Shown: positions 1-8,334 of the stretch, piece after piece
How positions within the stretch are numbered: position 1 is the first letter of the stretch
Layout: every line of letters begins with the position of its first letter
Assembly: GCF_014645835.1 (NCBI RefSeq)
Contig: NZ_BMMM01000010.1
Location: 124,001-188,000 of the forward strand
Source: Streptomyces albiflavescens
Lineage (GTDB): Bacteria; Actinomycetota; Actinomycetes; Streptomycetales; Streptomycetaceae
Reading direction: 5' to 3'
Length of the DNA: 64,000 nucleotides
The notes under the pieces: generated by a model
Database searches by the model: none
The model's input: only the letters and a program-made list of their open reading frames with translations
Told to the model about the DNA's origin: nothing
Made by a program: the position numbers and the translations under genes

Positions 1-838
1 CGAACCCGGCGAGGTCAATGTGCGCCTCCCCGGCCAGCAGCATGCGGTCCACCTCGTGCGGGTCCTTGCCGAGGTGCGCCTCGATGCGCTCGGCCCGCTG
101 CCTGCGGACCGGGTCGGTCGCCGGATCCCAGTGCGGGTTGCGTTCCAGCACGGCCAGTTCGCCGCGGGTGTACGAGACGACGCGGTACGGGCCGGTGGCG
201 ACCGGTCGCAGCCGGTACTCGGCGCCGGTGTCGAGGCGGCGCGGCACCGGCGTCGTGCTGGGCATGGTCGCCAGCAGATCCATCCCCGCGAACGGCTCCT
301 CGAGCCGGAGGACGAGGGTGCGCTCGTCGGGGGTCTCCAGCGTGACGGGCCCGTCGGAGCCGGGCTCCCGCCAAGGCCCGCCGTAGTCGGTCCCCAGCAG
401 CTGCCGGAAGTAGGTGGGCCCCGCCCCCAGCACGTCGGTCCCGTAATTGCTCCTGGCGATGGCGTACTTGACGTCCCCGGACGTCACCGGAGAGCCGTCC
501 TCGTACCGGAGTCCCGCCCGCAACCGGTACGTCCACACCCGACCGCCCTCGGACGACTCCCCCAGCGACTCCGCGAGGTCCGGCACCAGCCGCTGGCCCG
601 CCTTGCCCGGAGCCGTGTCGAAGGTGACCAGCGTGCGGCCGATGAGCCTCAGGAAGTTCCAGGTGTAGGCGTAGTAGGTGTTCCCGGGGTCCAGCGAGTC
701 GAAGTCGTCCGTACGCACCAGCCGAAGCGTGCCCCCCAGGGCATCGGTCGGCTTCACCACGCCACGCGCTCCCGCGTCGAATCCGTCGCCGCCCGTATTG
801 CCCGTACTGCCCGTACTCGTCGACCGAGTGCTCTCCAT
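1..838 (-). CDS. oppA: Oligopeptide/substrate-binding protein, OppA-like (partial, cut by window edge)
   Basis: Reading leftward from an ATG at 838 there is an open frame to the window edge (about 279 residues). It has the pattern of an ABC-transporter family 5 solute-binding protein: a start like GGTLRLVRTDDFDSLDPG, then SLGES...WTYRLRAGLRYEDGSPVTSGDVKYAI, and later VATGPYRVVSY with LERNPHWDP. In clavulanate clusters oppA genes lie downstream of oat2, as here, and have been tied to late pathway steps or peptide binding. No signal peptide or lipobox follows the ATG at 838. In-frame starts at 874 (GTG) and 925 (ATG) add only charged or proline-rich residues. The start at 838 is chosen because a GAGGAGGG stretch lies about 10 bases upstream. 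The C-terminal half is outside the window. Confidence 0.8.
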   Translation of the reverse strand, partial: MESTRSTSTGSTGNTGGDGFDAGARGVVKPTDALGGTLRLVRTDDFDSLDPGNTYYAYTWNFLRLIGRTLVTFDTAPGKAGQRLVPDLAESLGESSEGGRVWTYRLRAGLRYEDGSPVTSGDVKYAIARSNYGTDVLGAGPTYFRQLLGTDYGGPWREPGSDGPVTLETPDERTLVLRLEEPFAGMDLLATMPSTTPVPRRLDTGAEYRLRPVATGPYRVVSYTRGELAVLERNPHWDPATDPVRRQRAERIEAHLGKDPHEVDRMLLAGEAHIDLAGF

Positions 839-968
839 ATCCCTACAGCCCTCCTCGCGGATGCCTTCCTCCACATCTTGTGGGGGCGGGCGTGCGAGGA
901 AGGGGGCGCGGGCGGGGGCACGCATAGCCGTCGACGGGTCGGTATAGCCGGGGTCGGCGTCAGGGATG

Positions 969-1104
969 TTTTCGCCCCCTCCGCCCCTGCCCGACCCGTA
1001 CCTGGGGGCTACGCCCCCAGACCCCCGCTCAAAGATTGCGCAGTTCCCCGCGCACCCGCAGCCGAAGGCCGGTCCGGGACGGGTAGGGGCGGAGGGGGCG
1101 AAAA
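969..1104. repeat. 136-bp imperfect palindrome with internal hairpin between oat and oppA
   Basis: The outer arms at 969-1002 and 1071-1104 are inverted copies 34 bases long with about four mismatches, starting TTTTCGCCCC. Inside lies a perfect small hairpin (TGGGGGC at 1003-1009 and GCCCCCA at 1013-1019). The rest of the core includes TTGCGCAGTTCCCCGCGC, a sequence I recognise as recurring between genes in many Streptomyces genomes. It sits 29 bases past the oat stop. It may end or stabilise transcripts, or be a MITE-like element; which of these is inference. Confidence 0.75.
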
Positions 1105-1133
1105 ACCCACTCACCCGCACCCCCACACACCCG

Positions 1134-2324
1134 TCAGGTCGTGTACTCCGAGTTCAGCCGCACATACCCCTCGGTGAGATCGCACCCGTAGACGGTGAAG
1201 GCGCCGTCGGCGACGCCGAGGTCGATCCCGATGACCACCTCGTCCCCCTGGAGATGCCCGGCTACGGCGGCCCGCACCGCGTCCTCGTCCCGGGCGTCGG
1301 AGGCACGGGGCGGGTACACCTCGACGTCCCCGAAGCGGATGCGTACCGCGTCCTGGTCGATGTCGGTGTCCTCGGAGCACTTCCCGATCGCCATGGCGAC
1401 CCGCCCCCAGTTGGGGTCGCTGCCGTGCACCGCGGTCTTCACCAGCGGTGAGTTGACGACGGTCTTGCCCACCCGCTTGGCCTGGGCGACGTCTCGCGCC
1501 CCGGTGACCTGGACCTCGATGAGCTTGCTCGCCCCTTCCCCGTCGCTCGCGATGTCCTTGACGAGGGCCAGCGCGGCCTCGTACAGAACCTCCTCGAAGG
1601 CGACGGGATCGACCTCCCCGGCCAGCCCGTTGGCGAACAGCACCGCCGTGTCACTGGTGGAGGTGTCCGTGTCGATGCTCACCGCGTTGAAGGTGCGGTC
1701 CATCACCCGCCGGAAGATCCGGTCCTGCTCGGCCGCGTCGAGCCGGGCGTCGGTGGCGAAGAACGTCAGCAGCGTCGCCATGTCCGGCTCGATCATCCCG
1801 ACGCCCTTGGCGATCCCGACGAGCGTCGCGTCCCCGCACCGCAGCCGGACCACCTTCGGCCGGGTGTCGGTCGTCATGATGGCGCGAGCGGCACGGTCGA
1901 AACCGCCCTCCGGGAACGGCAGGGACAGCGACTTGAGTTGCTCGCGGATCTGCGGCATGGGGTACTGCCGGCCGATCACCCCGGTGGAGGCGATGAGGAG
2001 TTCGCCCTCGGGCACGCCGAGCGTGCGCGCCACGGACTCACGGATCTCGCGCGCGTTCGCCTCGCCCTCCCGCCCGGTCGCGACGTTCGCGTTGCGGGCC
2101 AGCACCACCACACCCCGCGCCCGGCCGTCGGCGACCGCCTCCCGGCTCAGCAGGACGCTCGGCCCGGCGAACCGGGAGCGGGTGAACACCCCACTGACCT
2201 GGGCCGGAGCCGTCGAGGCCAGCACGGTGAAGTCGTCCCGGCCGTCGTCGGCGAGACCGACCGGCGCGGTGTGCACGACGAACCCCTGCGGCGTCTTCTT
2301 CTCTTCGGAGTCGGGCATGGTCAT
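1134..2324 (-). CDS. oat: Ornithine acetyltransferase (ArgJ family) of a clavam pathway
   Basis: A 396-residue member of the ArgJ/OAT family, which moves an acetyl group between N-acetylornithine and glutamate. These enzymes self-cleave before a nucleophilic threonine in a KGxGMIxPxMATLL motif. Here it reads KGVGMIEPDMATLL, with cleavage predicted between Ala183 and Thr184. The C-terminal NSPLVKTAVHGSDPNWGR block is also present. Its place last in a ceaS-bls-pah-cas-oat row, and its length near 393, mark it as the clavulanate-cluster OAT rather than the housekeeping ArgJ. AGGAG lies just upstream of two candidate ATGs (2324 and 2318); either could be used. It may adjust the ornithine/arginine supply or acetylate an intermediate; the exact role in clavam pathways is not settled. 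Confidence 0.9.
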   Translation of the reverse strand: MTMPDSEEKKTPQGFVVHTAPVGLADDGRDDFTVLASTAPAQVSGVFTRSRFAGPSVLLSREAVADGRARGVVVLARNANVATGREGEANAREIRESVARTLGVPEGELLIASTGVIGRQYPMPQIREQLKSLSLPFPEGGFDRAARAIMTTDTRPKVVRLRCGDATLVGIAKGVGMIEPDMATLLTFFATDARLDAAEQDRIFRRVMDRTFNAVSIDTDTSTSDTAVLFANGLAGEVDPVAFEEVLYEAALALVKDIASDGEGASKLIEVQVTGARDVAQAKRVGKTVVNSPLVKTAVHGSDPNWGRVAMAIGKCSEDTDIDQDAVRIRFGDVEVYPPRASDARDEDAVRAAVAGHLQGDEVVIGIDLGVADGAFTVYGCDLTEGYVRLNSEYTT

Positions 2325-2390
2325 CGTCTCCTGTCTGCATTACTTCCAATGAAGCAGCATATTCATGCATCGCGGATACGGCGACGCGAA

Positions 2391-2466
2391 CGAGCCGAAC
2401 AAGCCATTTGAGCCCTGCGAGCCCTGCGGCCCCACGGCCCCACGGCCCTACGAGCCGAACGAACCG
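2391..2466. repeat. Short direct-repeat tract between cas and oat
   Basis: A patchwork of short direct repeats: GAGCCCTGC twice (2410-2418, 2419-2427), then GGCCCCAC twice and GGCCCTAC (2428-2451), bracketed by two copies of CGAGCCGAAC (2391-2400, 2451-2460). It lies in the cas-oat spacer. The element CCCACGGCC also appears in the bls-pah spacer repeat. Confidence 0.7.
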
Positions 2467-2468
2467 CA

Positions 2469-2494
2469 GCCCCCTCCCGGAACGGAGAGGGGGC
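2469..2494 (-). terminator. Hairpin downstream of cas
   Basis: CCCCCTC at 2470-2476 pairs with GAGGGGG at 2487-2493 (G2469-C2494 extends it) around a short loop, 25 bases past the cas stop. No U-run follows, as is common in Streptomyces. It may partly uncouple oat from the upstream genes. Confidence 0.5.
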
Positions 2495-2518
2495 GCGGTC
2501 GACCGGCCGGCGACGTGG

Positions 2519-3499
2519 CTATCGGCGCGGAGCGAACGAGACGACGTCCCCCGCCCGCTCGCCACCCGACAGCTGGCCGTTGCGGTCCGTCCGGATGTAC
2601 ACCCGGTGCAGCCACCGGTCCTTGCCGTCCCAGCGCGGGCTGAACGGCGTCCGGGCGTGCGTGGTACGGAAGTTGTCGATGATGAGCAGATCGCCGGGGG
2701 TCAGCTTCACGGCCTCCGTGACGTCGTCCAGGGCCTTCGACAGAGCGGCGACCGCCTCCTTGTCGGCCGGCTCCTCGGGGGCGAGGAGCTCGCGGTCGTA
2801 GCCGAGATAGGGGTCGTTCTCGTCCCCGTACAGCGGCTTGACGTTGGCGATGGCGCCCGGGTCGTCGACGCCGCCGCGGAAGGCGACGTCCACGCAACAG
2901 GGCAGCTTGCGGTCGAACAGCCGCGCCTTCGTCTCGGCGTCGAGGAGTGGCAGCGCCTTGCGCACCGAACCGACGAGCGTCTCGGCCCTGCGCTCGTGGT
3001 CGGCGCGGGAGCAGGCGAGCATGACGTAGTTCGGCTGGAGGACGTGGTACGCCATCTCGGTGTGGAACTCAAGGAGGGTCTCGGAGGTCTCCGAGGAGAG
3101 GTAGTGCGCGCCCGGCGACGGATACACGTCGTGGTAGACCGTGCCGGAGCGCAACTCGGCGTAACCGGTGTGCAGTCCGAGCCTGCGGCCGGCGACGGCG
3201 AGCATCGCCTCCATGACCAGCCGGCCACGGTCCAGCGGCGCCGGGGTGGAGGTGGGCGTGGTGGGCAGCTCGTCGTCCGCCTCCAATGGCAGCCCGCGCA
3301 GCAGCAGGTAGCCGTCCTCGGTGCCCTCGGCGTTGAACTTGTCCAGCGCCGCGGCCAGTTCGCGCGGCAGCTTCGCGGACAGCTCCTTCGCCTTCTCCAG
3401 GAAGCCGAACAGGTCCGCGCGCGGCACCTCGGGGAGCTCGGCCGCGAGGGCGCGCAACTGCTCCCGGTGCGGGGTGCAGTCAATGATCGGAGAAGCCAT
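2519..3499 (-). CDS. cas: Clavaminate synthase (Fe(II)/2-oxoglutarate oxygenase)
   Basis: 326 residues, against 324-325 for known clavaminate synthases. The family carries out three oxidations in the clavam pathway: hydroxylation of deoxyguanidinoproclavaminate, then cyclisation and desaturation of proclavaminate to clavaminate. Iron ligands are visible as His146 and Glu148 in EFHTEMAYH and His281 in RTTHARTPF. Arg295 sits where the 2-oxoglutarate-binding arginine is expected. All four are shifted by two from the usual CAS numbering. The gene lies 22 bases after pah, in the order seen in clavulanate clusters. The start is the ATG at 3499 with AGGAGAT upstream. Confidence 0.95.
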   Translation of the reverse strand: MASPIIDCTPHREQLRALAAELPEVPRADLFGFLEKAKELSAKLPRELAAALDKFNAEGTEDGYLLLRGLPLEADDELPTTPTSTPAPLDRGRLVMEAMLAVAGRRLGLHTGYAELRSGTVYHDVYPSPGAHYLSSETSETLLEFHTEMAYHVLQPNYVMLACSRADHERRAETLVGSVRKALPLLDAETKARLFDRKLPCCVDVAFRGGVDDPGAIANVKPLYGDENDPYLGYDRELLAPEEPADKEAVAALSKALDDVTEAVKLTPGDLLIIDNFRTTHARTPFSPRWDGKDRWLHRVYIRTDRNGQLSGGERAGDVVSFAPRR

Positions 3500-3521
3500 G
3501 GGTGCGATATCTCCTTTTCAT

Positions 3522-4463
3522 CTACATCTGTATGCGATGGGCGCGGGCGTACTGGTAGAGCAGTTCCGCACCGATCTCGGTCGCCAGGACGGAGGTGATC
3601 CCGGCGTGGTCGTACAGGGGCGAGACCTCCATCACGTCGAAGCCGACCGGCTTGAGGTCGCCGACGCAGCGCAGCAGCCCGAGGACCTCCCGCGAACTGA
3701 GCCCGCCCGGGGCGGGGGTGCCCGTCCCGGGCGCGAACGCCGGGTCGCACACGTCGATGTCGACCGACACGTACACGGGCCGCCGGCCCACCAGTTCCCG
3801 GACGAGGCCGGCGGTCCCGGAGACGCCCAGGTCGCCGAACTCGTCGGCGGTCACGACGCGTACGCCGTGTCCGCGGGCGTAGTCGAGCGAGTCCGGCTTC
3901 GGGTTGTGGCCACGGATGCCGATCTGCACCATCGCGGCCGGATCGATGAGCTTCTCGTCGATCCCGTGCCGGAAGGGTGTGCCGTGGTGGTACTGACCGC
4001 CGTAGAAGGCGGGGTTGGTGTCGGAGTGGGCGTCCAGGTGCACGACGGCGACCGGGCCGTGCTGTTCGGCGACGGCGCGCAGGGCCGCCACGGTCAGCGA
4101 GTGGTCGCCGCCGAGCATCATGAAGGCGGCGTTGCTCTTCAGCAGCTCCGCCAGATGTCGCTGAGCGGTCTCGATCGCGATGTTCATGTCGAACGGGGTC
4201 AGATCGATGTCGCCGCCGTCGACGCAGTTGATGAGGTCGAAGGTCCCGGGGCCACGGTCGATGCCGACACCGTGGATGAGCCCGGACTCGTTGCGGATGG
4301 CGCGGGGCCCGAACCGCGCGCCCGGCCGGTAGCTCGTGCCGCCGTCGTAGGGAGCGCCGATGACCACGACGTCGTAACCGCGCGGGTCCTGGTCGAGCGG
4401 CAGGCGCATGAAGGTGGGGATCTGGGCGTAGCGGGGCGAGACATGCGAGTCGATGCGTTCCAC
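3522..4463 (-). CDS. pah: Proclavaminate amidinohydrolase
   Basis: 313 residues, the same length as known PAH. It belongs to the arginase/agmatinase ureohydrolase family and removes the guanidino group as urea to give proclavaminate. Manganese-binding motifs are all present: GGDHSLT, HLDAHSDT and SVDIDVCDPAFAPGTGTP. The upstream AYGAPYDGG-like block reads IGAPYDGGTSYRPGARFGP. It lies between bls and cas. The 161-base spacer to bls is unusually long for this operon and holds a tandem repeat. Agmatinase is the alternative by family, but the neighbours decide. Confidence 0.93.
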   Translation of the reverse strand: MERIDSHVSPRYAQIPTFMRLPLDQDPRGYDVVVIGAPYDGGTSYRPGARFGPRAIRNESGLIHGVGIDRGPGTFDLINCVDGGDIDLTPFDMNIAIETAQRHLAELLKSNAAFMMLGGDHSLTVAALRAVAEQHGPVAVVHLDAHSDTNPAFYGGQYHHGTPFRHGIDEKLIDPAAMVQIGIRGHNPKPDSLDYARGHGVRVVTADEFGDLGVSGTAGLVRELVGRRPVYVSVDIDVCDPAFAPGTGTPAPGGLSSREVLGLLRCVGDLKPVGFDVMEVSPLYDHAGITSVLATEIGAELLYQYARAHRIQM

Positions 4464-4532
4464 GGCTCAGTCCCTCTCCGGGGTCTCGACGGCGGTCAGG
4501 GACAGGTTTGCGAGAGGGGCGTACGGACGGGC

Positions 4533-4592
4533 GTACGGGCCCACGGCCACACGACAGCCGTACGGGCCCACGGCCACACGACAGCCGTACGG
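4533..4592. repeat. 27-bp tandem repeat in the bls-pah spacer
   Basis: Two perfect 27-bp copies (4533-4559 and 4560-4586), each beginning GTACGGGCCCACGGCC, followed by the start of a third (GTACGG, 4587-4592). GTACGG also occurs just before, at 4521-4526. This falls in the untranslated gap between bls and pah. Confidence 0.85.
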
Positions 4593-4624
4593 CCCCAAAG
4601 CCGCCACCGGAGGGACGTACGGCC

Positions 4625-6157
4625 TCATGCCGCCCCCCGTTCCAGCCGGTCCGCCACCGACCGCACCACCTCGGCGGTGCTCACCTCGCCGGGGTCCTCG
4701 CCGGCCACCACGGTGCGGTCGAACAGCTCCCGCACCACCTGCTGTTTCGCCGCGCCGACGGACTGCTCCGCGACGCCCTCCTCCAGGAGCAGCAGCGAGA
4801 AGGACGAGGTGGTGCCCGACCCCTCGTGGACACCCAACTTGGGGCGTTTGACGGTCTGTTCGGGCAGCAGCTCGGCCATCGCGGCGCGCAGCACCCACTT
4901 GTCCCGCCCATAGCGGCGCTTGAGGCCCGCCTCCAGCGAGACGAGCAGGTCGAGCACGTCGCGGTCCCAGTAGGGGTGGGTGGACCAGTGTCCGGACACG
5001 GCGGACAGCACCGGCGACATCTCGTTGAGTCCGTCGTACGTCGCCATGTCGTACGCCACGGCCGTGTCCAGATCGGGCAGCCGGTCCTCGCGGTGCATGC
5101 CCGCGAGCGGGATGTCGGCGCCGTACCCGGTCAGGACCCGGCGCGGCGGTCCGTCGAGCGCGCGGTAGAGGGCGACGAGCGGCAGCAGGTACTCGATGAT
5201 GTCGGGGTCCTCGGACTCCGCCGCCCATACCGCGTACGGGAGTTGGCCCAGCAGGTCGGCGGTGGGGACGGTGATCTCCCGGTGCCGGGTGCCGAGGTGG
5301 TCGGCGACCGCCTTGGCCTGGGCGAACTCGTCGGACACCTCGGTGCCCATCGACAGCGAGTCGATCGCGCCCGCCGCCCGGTGCGCGAGGGCGGCGACCC
5401 CGGAGGAGTCGATGCCGCCGGAGAGCACCACCAGCGGCGTACCGCCCGGGGTGATGCGCGCGCCCACGGCCCGGTCGAGGGCCGTGCGTACGGCGGCCAC
5501 GGCGTCGTCCTCGTCCATGATCCGACGGGCGAGCGGCGGGGCCCAGGTACGGTGCGTCTCGGCCGTGCCGGCGTCGAGGCCGATGTCCATCACGGCGCCC
5601 GCGGGCACCTGATAGACGCCCGGCAGCCCGCGCACCCGGCGGGCGTCCGCGAAGGGGAAGCCCCGTGGACCGCCGTGCCCGGCCAGGGTCTTGGCCTCGG
5701 TCGCCGCGGTGACCTCGCCGGGGCTCGCGCACACGTACAGCGGGATCGATCCGGCGTGGTCGGTGGCCAGCAGGACCTGCCGGCCGGTGCCGACGACCGC
5801 CGCGAACCGCCCGTTGACGAGGCGGAAGGCGTGCCGGCCGTAGCGGCGCAGCAGGTCCAGGACCAGCTGCGCGTCGCTGGACCGCTCGGTGTTGGGGCCC
5901 AGGACGGAGTACAGGTCGTCGCGGTTGTAGATCTCACCGGCGAGCAGTACGGCGGTGTCCGCGTCGTGTGCCTGGGCGGAGTCGGGTGGGAGCCCGGGGG
6001 CGTGCACCAGGGTCGCGCCGAGGGTCTGCGAGCGCAGGCGCAGGTCGACGCCGGTGTGGGTGCCCCGGGTGGCGAAGGCGGCTCGGGGGATCCGGCCCCC
6101 GCTCGGACGAGCGGAGGCCAGGAAACCGAAGGCCGCAGGAAGGTCCTGGGAGGCCAT
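4625..6157 (-). CDS. bls: Beta-lactam synthetase
   Basis: 510 residues (family about 513). It closes the beta-lactam ring of carboxyethylarginine, using ATP, to give deoxyguanidinoproclavaminate. It is an asparagine-synthetase-B relative that has lost glutaminase activity: the usual Cys2 is missing (protein begins MASQDLPAAFGF). The synthetase domain keeps the PP-loop VVLSGGIDSSGVAAL, and the N-terminal LAGEIYNRDDL block matches BLS closely. The open frame runs further upstream but only by reading through ceaS in another frame. The ATG at 6157 follows the ceaS stop by two bases, so the two are translationally coupled. Confidence 0.95.
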   Translation of the reverse strand: MASQDLPAAFGFLASARPSGGRIPRAAFATRGTHTGVDLRLRSQTLGATLVHAPGLPPDSAQAHDADTAVLLAGEIYNRDDLYSVLGPNTERSSDAQLVLDLLRRYGRHAFRLVNGRFAAVVGTGRQVLLATDHAGSIPLYVCASPGEVTAATEAKTLAGHGGPRGFPFADARRVRGLPGVYQVPAGAVMDIGLDAGTAETHRTWAPPLARRIMDEDDAVAAVRTALDRAVGARITPGGTPLVVLSGGIDSSGVAALAHRAAGAIDSLSMGTEVSDEFAQAKAVADHLGTRHREITVPTADLLGQLPYAVWAAESEDPDIIEYLLPLVALYRALDGPPRRVLTGYGADIPLAGMHREDRLPDLDTAVAYDMATYDGLNEMSPVLSAVSGHWSTHPYWDRDVLDLLVSLEAGLKRRYGRDKWVLRAAMAELLPEQTVKRPKLGVHEGSGTTSSFSLLLLEEGVAEQSVGAAKQQVVRELFDRTVVAGEDPGEVSTAEVVRSVADRLERGAA

Positions 6158-6159
6158 GA

Positions 6160-7881
6160 TCAGATGCTCAGCGCCCCGAACCCACCGGGCTGGAAGTCGT
6201 AGTTGATGGGGACCTCGATCAGGAAGGGGCGGCCCAGCTCGGCGCCCTTGCGCAGCGCGGCGAGCAGCTCCTGGCGGTCGGACGCCTTGGTGGCTTCCAC
6301 GCCGTTGGCCTCGGCGAGGGCGACGAAGTCGACGCCGTTGAACTTCACCGCGGGGTCGTGGCTGCGGTGGTGGCCGATGTTCTGGTAGAGCTCGATGAGA
6401 CCGTTGGTGTCGTTGTTCACGACCACCGTCACGATCGGCAGGTTGAGGCGGGCGATGGTCTCCAGGTCGGCGCTGTTGGAGTGGAAGCCGCCGTCGCCGG
6501 CGATCAGGAAGGTGGGCTGGCCCGGGCGCGCGAGCTGGGCGCCCATGGCGGCGGGGACGCCGTAGCCGAAGCTGGAGCAGCCGGCCGAGGTGAGGAACCC
6601 GAAGGGCTGGTCGGCGCGGGCGAACAGGACGCCGTAGTGCCGGAAGAAGCCGATGTCGGAGACGATCGTGCCCTCGCCCGACCCGGCGACCTCCTCCATG
6701 ACCGTGTTCATCGAGTCCATGACCTGGTGGACCCGCATGCCGTCCTCGTAGACCGTCGGGTCCGCGAGGAACTCCGCGACCCGGGCGCGCAGCGGCGCGA
6801 TGTCGTGCCGCTCCTTGGCCGCGAGCGAGGCGGTCGCCGTGTCGAGGTGCTCGACGAACGCGAGGACGTCGGTGACGACGTCGACGGTGGGCCGGTAGAC
6901 GCGCGGGATCGGGTTCGCGGTGGGCGAGACGCGGACGGTCTTCTTCTCGCCGCCCTTCTGCCACATGGAGGGCCGCAGGTCCTCGGCGTAGTCGTAGCCG
7001 ACGGTGAGGATGAGATCCACGGGCGCGAACAGCGTGTCCAGGGCCGGGAAGTCGAGGATGCCGTCCATGTAGCCGGTGACGGCGCCGTAGTTGAGCTCGT
7101 GGCCGTGCGGCAGGACGCCCTTGGCGATGTACGTCGTGATGACCGGGATATTGAGGCGCTCGGCGAGGGCACGGATGGCGGGCACCGCACCGGAGCGGAT
7201 CGCCGCGGCTCCGACGACCAGCACCGGGTGCTTCGCGCCCTTCAGGAGCTCGGCGGCCTCGTCGGCGGCCTTCTGCCAGCCGTCCGCGACCGCGCCGATC
7301 GGCTTGGCCGGGGTGTTCGCCGCCGGGTGCTCGACCGAGGCGTCGATGCCCTCGGAGGAGCCGAGCAGGTCGACCGGCAGGGAGATGAACGAGGGGCCGA
7401 CGGGCTCGGTCATGGCCGCGGTCACGGCGGAGTCCACCAGGTCGGTGATCTCGTGCGGACGCTCCAGCTCCACCGCGTACTTGGACATCGGCGCGATGAT
7501 CGACACGGAGTCCAGGCACTGGTGGGTGTCGTTGGGGAAGATGTCGTGCGACTCGGACTGGGCGGCCAGGGCGATGACCGGGGAACGGTCCAGGACGGAC
7601 GTGGCGATGCCCGTGGAGAGGTTGGTCATGCCAGGGCCCAGGGTGGCCCAGCAGGCCTGCGGGCGGCCGGTGATGCGCGCGAGAACGTCGGCGGCGACAC
7701 CGGCGGTGAATTCGTGCCGGGTGAGGACGAAGTCGATTCCCTCGACCTCGTCGAAGAGGATCGACGCGGCCTCGCGGCCGACTACCCCGAACACCTTCTC
7801 CACGCCGTGGTCACGCAGTCGCGCCAGGAGGGCGTGCGCGGCGGTCGGCTTGTTGCTGGGGCCGGTCGATACACGGGACAT
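6160..7881 (-). CDS. ceaS: N2-(2-carboxyethyl)arginine synthase (thiamine-diphosphate enzyme)
   Basis: 573 residues, exactly the length of CeaS2. It joins arginine and glyceraldehyde-3-phosphate in the first committed clavam step. It has the three-domain TPP fold: the activating glutamate is Glu57 in LTRHEFTAG (same position as in CeaS2), and the C-terminal TPP/Mg motif begins AGDGGFHSNSADLETI and ends VVVNNDTNG. The ATG at 7881 is chosen because the protein start (MSRVSTGPSNKPTAAHALLARL) fits the family; a longer frame exists upstream but lacks homology. It is the first gene of the leftward operon. Confidence 0.96.
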   Translation of the reverse strand: MSRVSTGPSNKPTAAHALLARLRDHGVEKVFGVVGREAASILFDEVEGIDFVLTRHEFTAGVAADVLARITGRPQACWATLGPGMTNLSTGIATSVLDRSPVIALAAQSESHDIFPNDTHQCLDSVSIIAPMSKYAVELERPHEITDLVDSAVTAAMTEPVGPSFISLPVDLLGSSEGIDASVEHPAANTPAKPIGAVADGWQKAADEAAELLKGAKHPVLVVGAAAIRSGAVPAIRALAERLNIPVITTYIAKGVLPHGHELNYGAVTGYMDGILDFPALDTLFAPVDLILTVGYDYAEDLRPSMWQKGGEKKTVRVSPTANPIPRVYRPTVDVVTDVLAFVEHLDTATASLAAKERHDIAPLRARVAEFLADPTVYEDGMRVHQVMDSMNTVMEEVAGSGEGTIVSDIGFFRHYGVLFARADQPFGFLTSAGCSSFGYGVPAAMGAQLARPGQPTFLIAGDGGFHSNSADLETIARLNLPIVTVVVNNDTNGLIELYQNIGHHRSHDPAVKFNGVDFVALAEANGVEATKASDRQELLAALRKGAELGRPFLIEVPINYDFQPGGFGALSI

Positions 7882-8334
7882 GGATGGTCTCCAGACTCGG
7901 TCAGCGGTGGACAGTTCGCGCCAACCCTGACCAGACCCCCTCTCCACTCCCTCTCTCTCGGATATCGGGGAGCGCGCGGAGAGAAACAGGAGATCAGTGG
8001 AGCGGAGGGCTCCGTTTCGGCCTTGGCCAATACAGACACCCTGCGTCCGATTTCGCTTATCGCGACGCCATGAATCTGATGAGTTCAGGCCACTGTTGGC
8101 CCTCGCGTGCGTCATGCCGACGGGCTTTCCTTCGGAGGTCTAGACCAGTTGACCACGGTGGTCGACCGTTCTCGGCCAGACCGCCCACGCGTATTCGGCC
8201 GAGATGGCTCCGGCGACAAGCGGAAGAGGGTGTCACCCGCCACTCTCCGCCAACCATTTCTTTCCTCTTTACCTTGTCTTGAAGCATGTGCTCGGGGAGA
8301 GACCGAAGAGAGAGAGGCGATTAATCTGCGCCAT
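7882..8334. promoter_or_regulatory. Divergent control region between ceaS and pbp
   Basis: A 453-base gap between two genes transcribed away from each other. I see no supported gene in it. It has pyrimidine-rich stretches (around 7935-7965) and no obvious long palindrome. It must carry the promoters of the clavam operon and of pbp; specific boxes could not be assigned. Confidence 0.5.

Noticed and set aside
4625..7519. A 964-residue bls protein beginning inside ceaS
   Set aside because: The extra N-terminus is ceaS read in another frame (Arg/Gly/Pro-rich); the family start is at 6157.
8107..8334. Longer N-terminus for the penicillin-binding protein
   Set aside because: The added residues have no family resemblance and would separate the membrane anchor from the true basic start at 8335.
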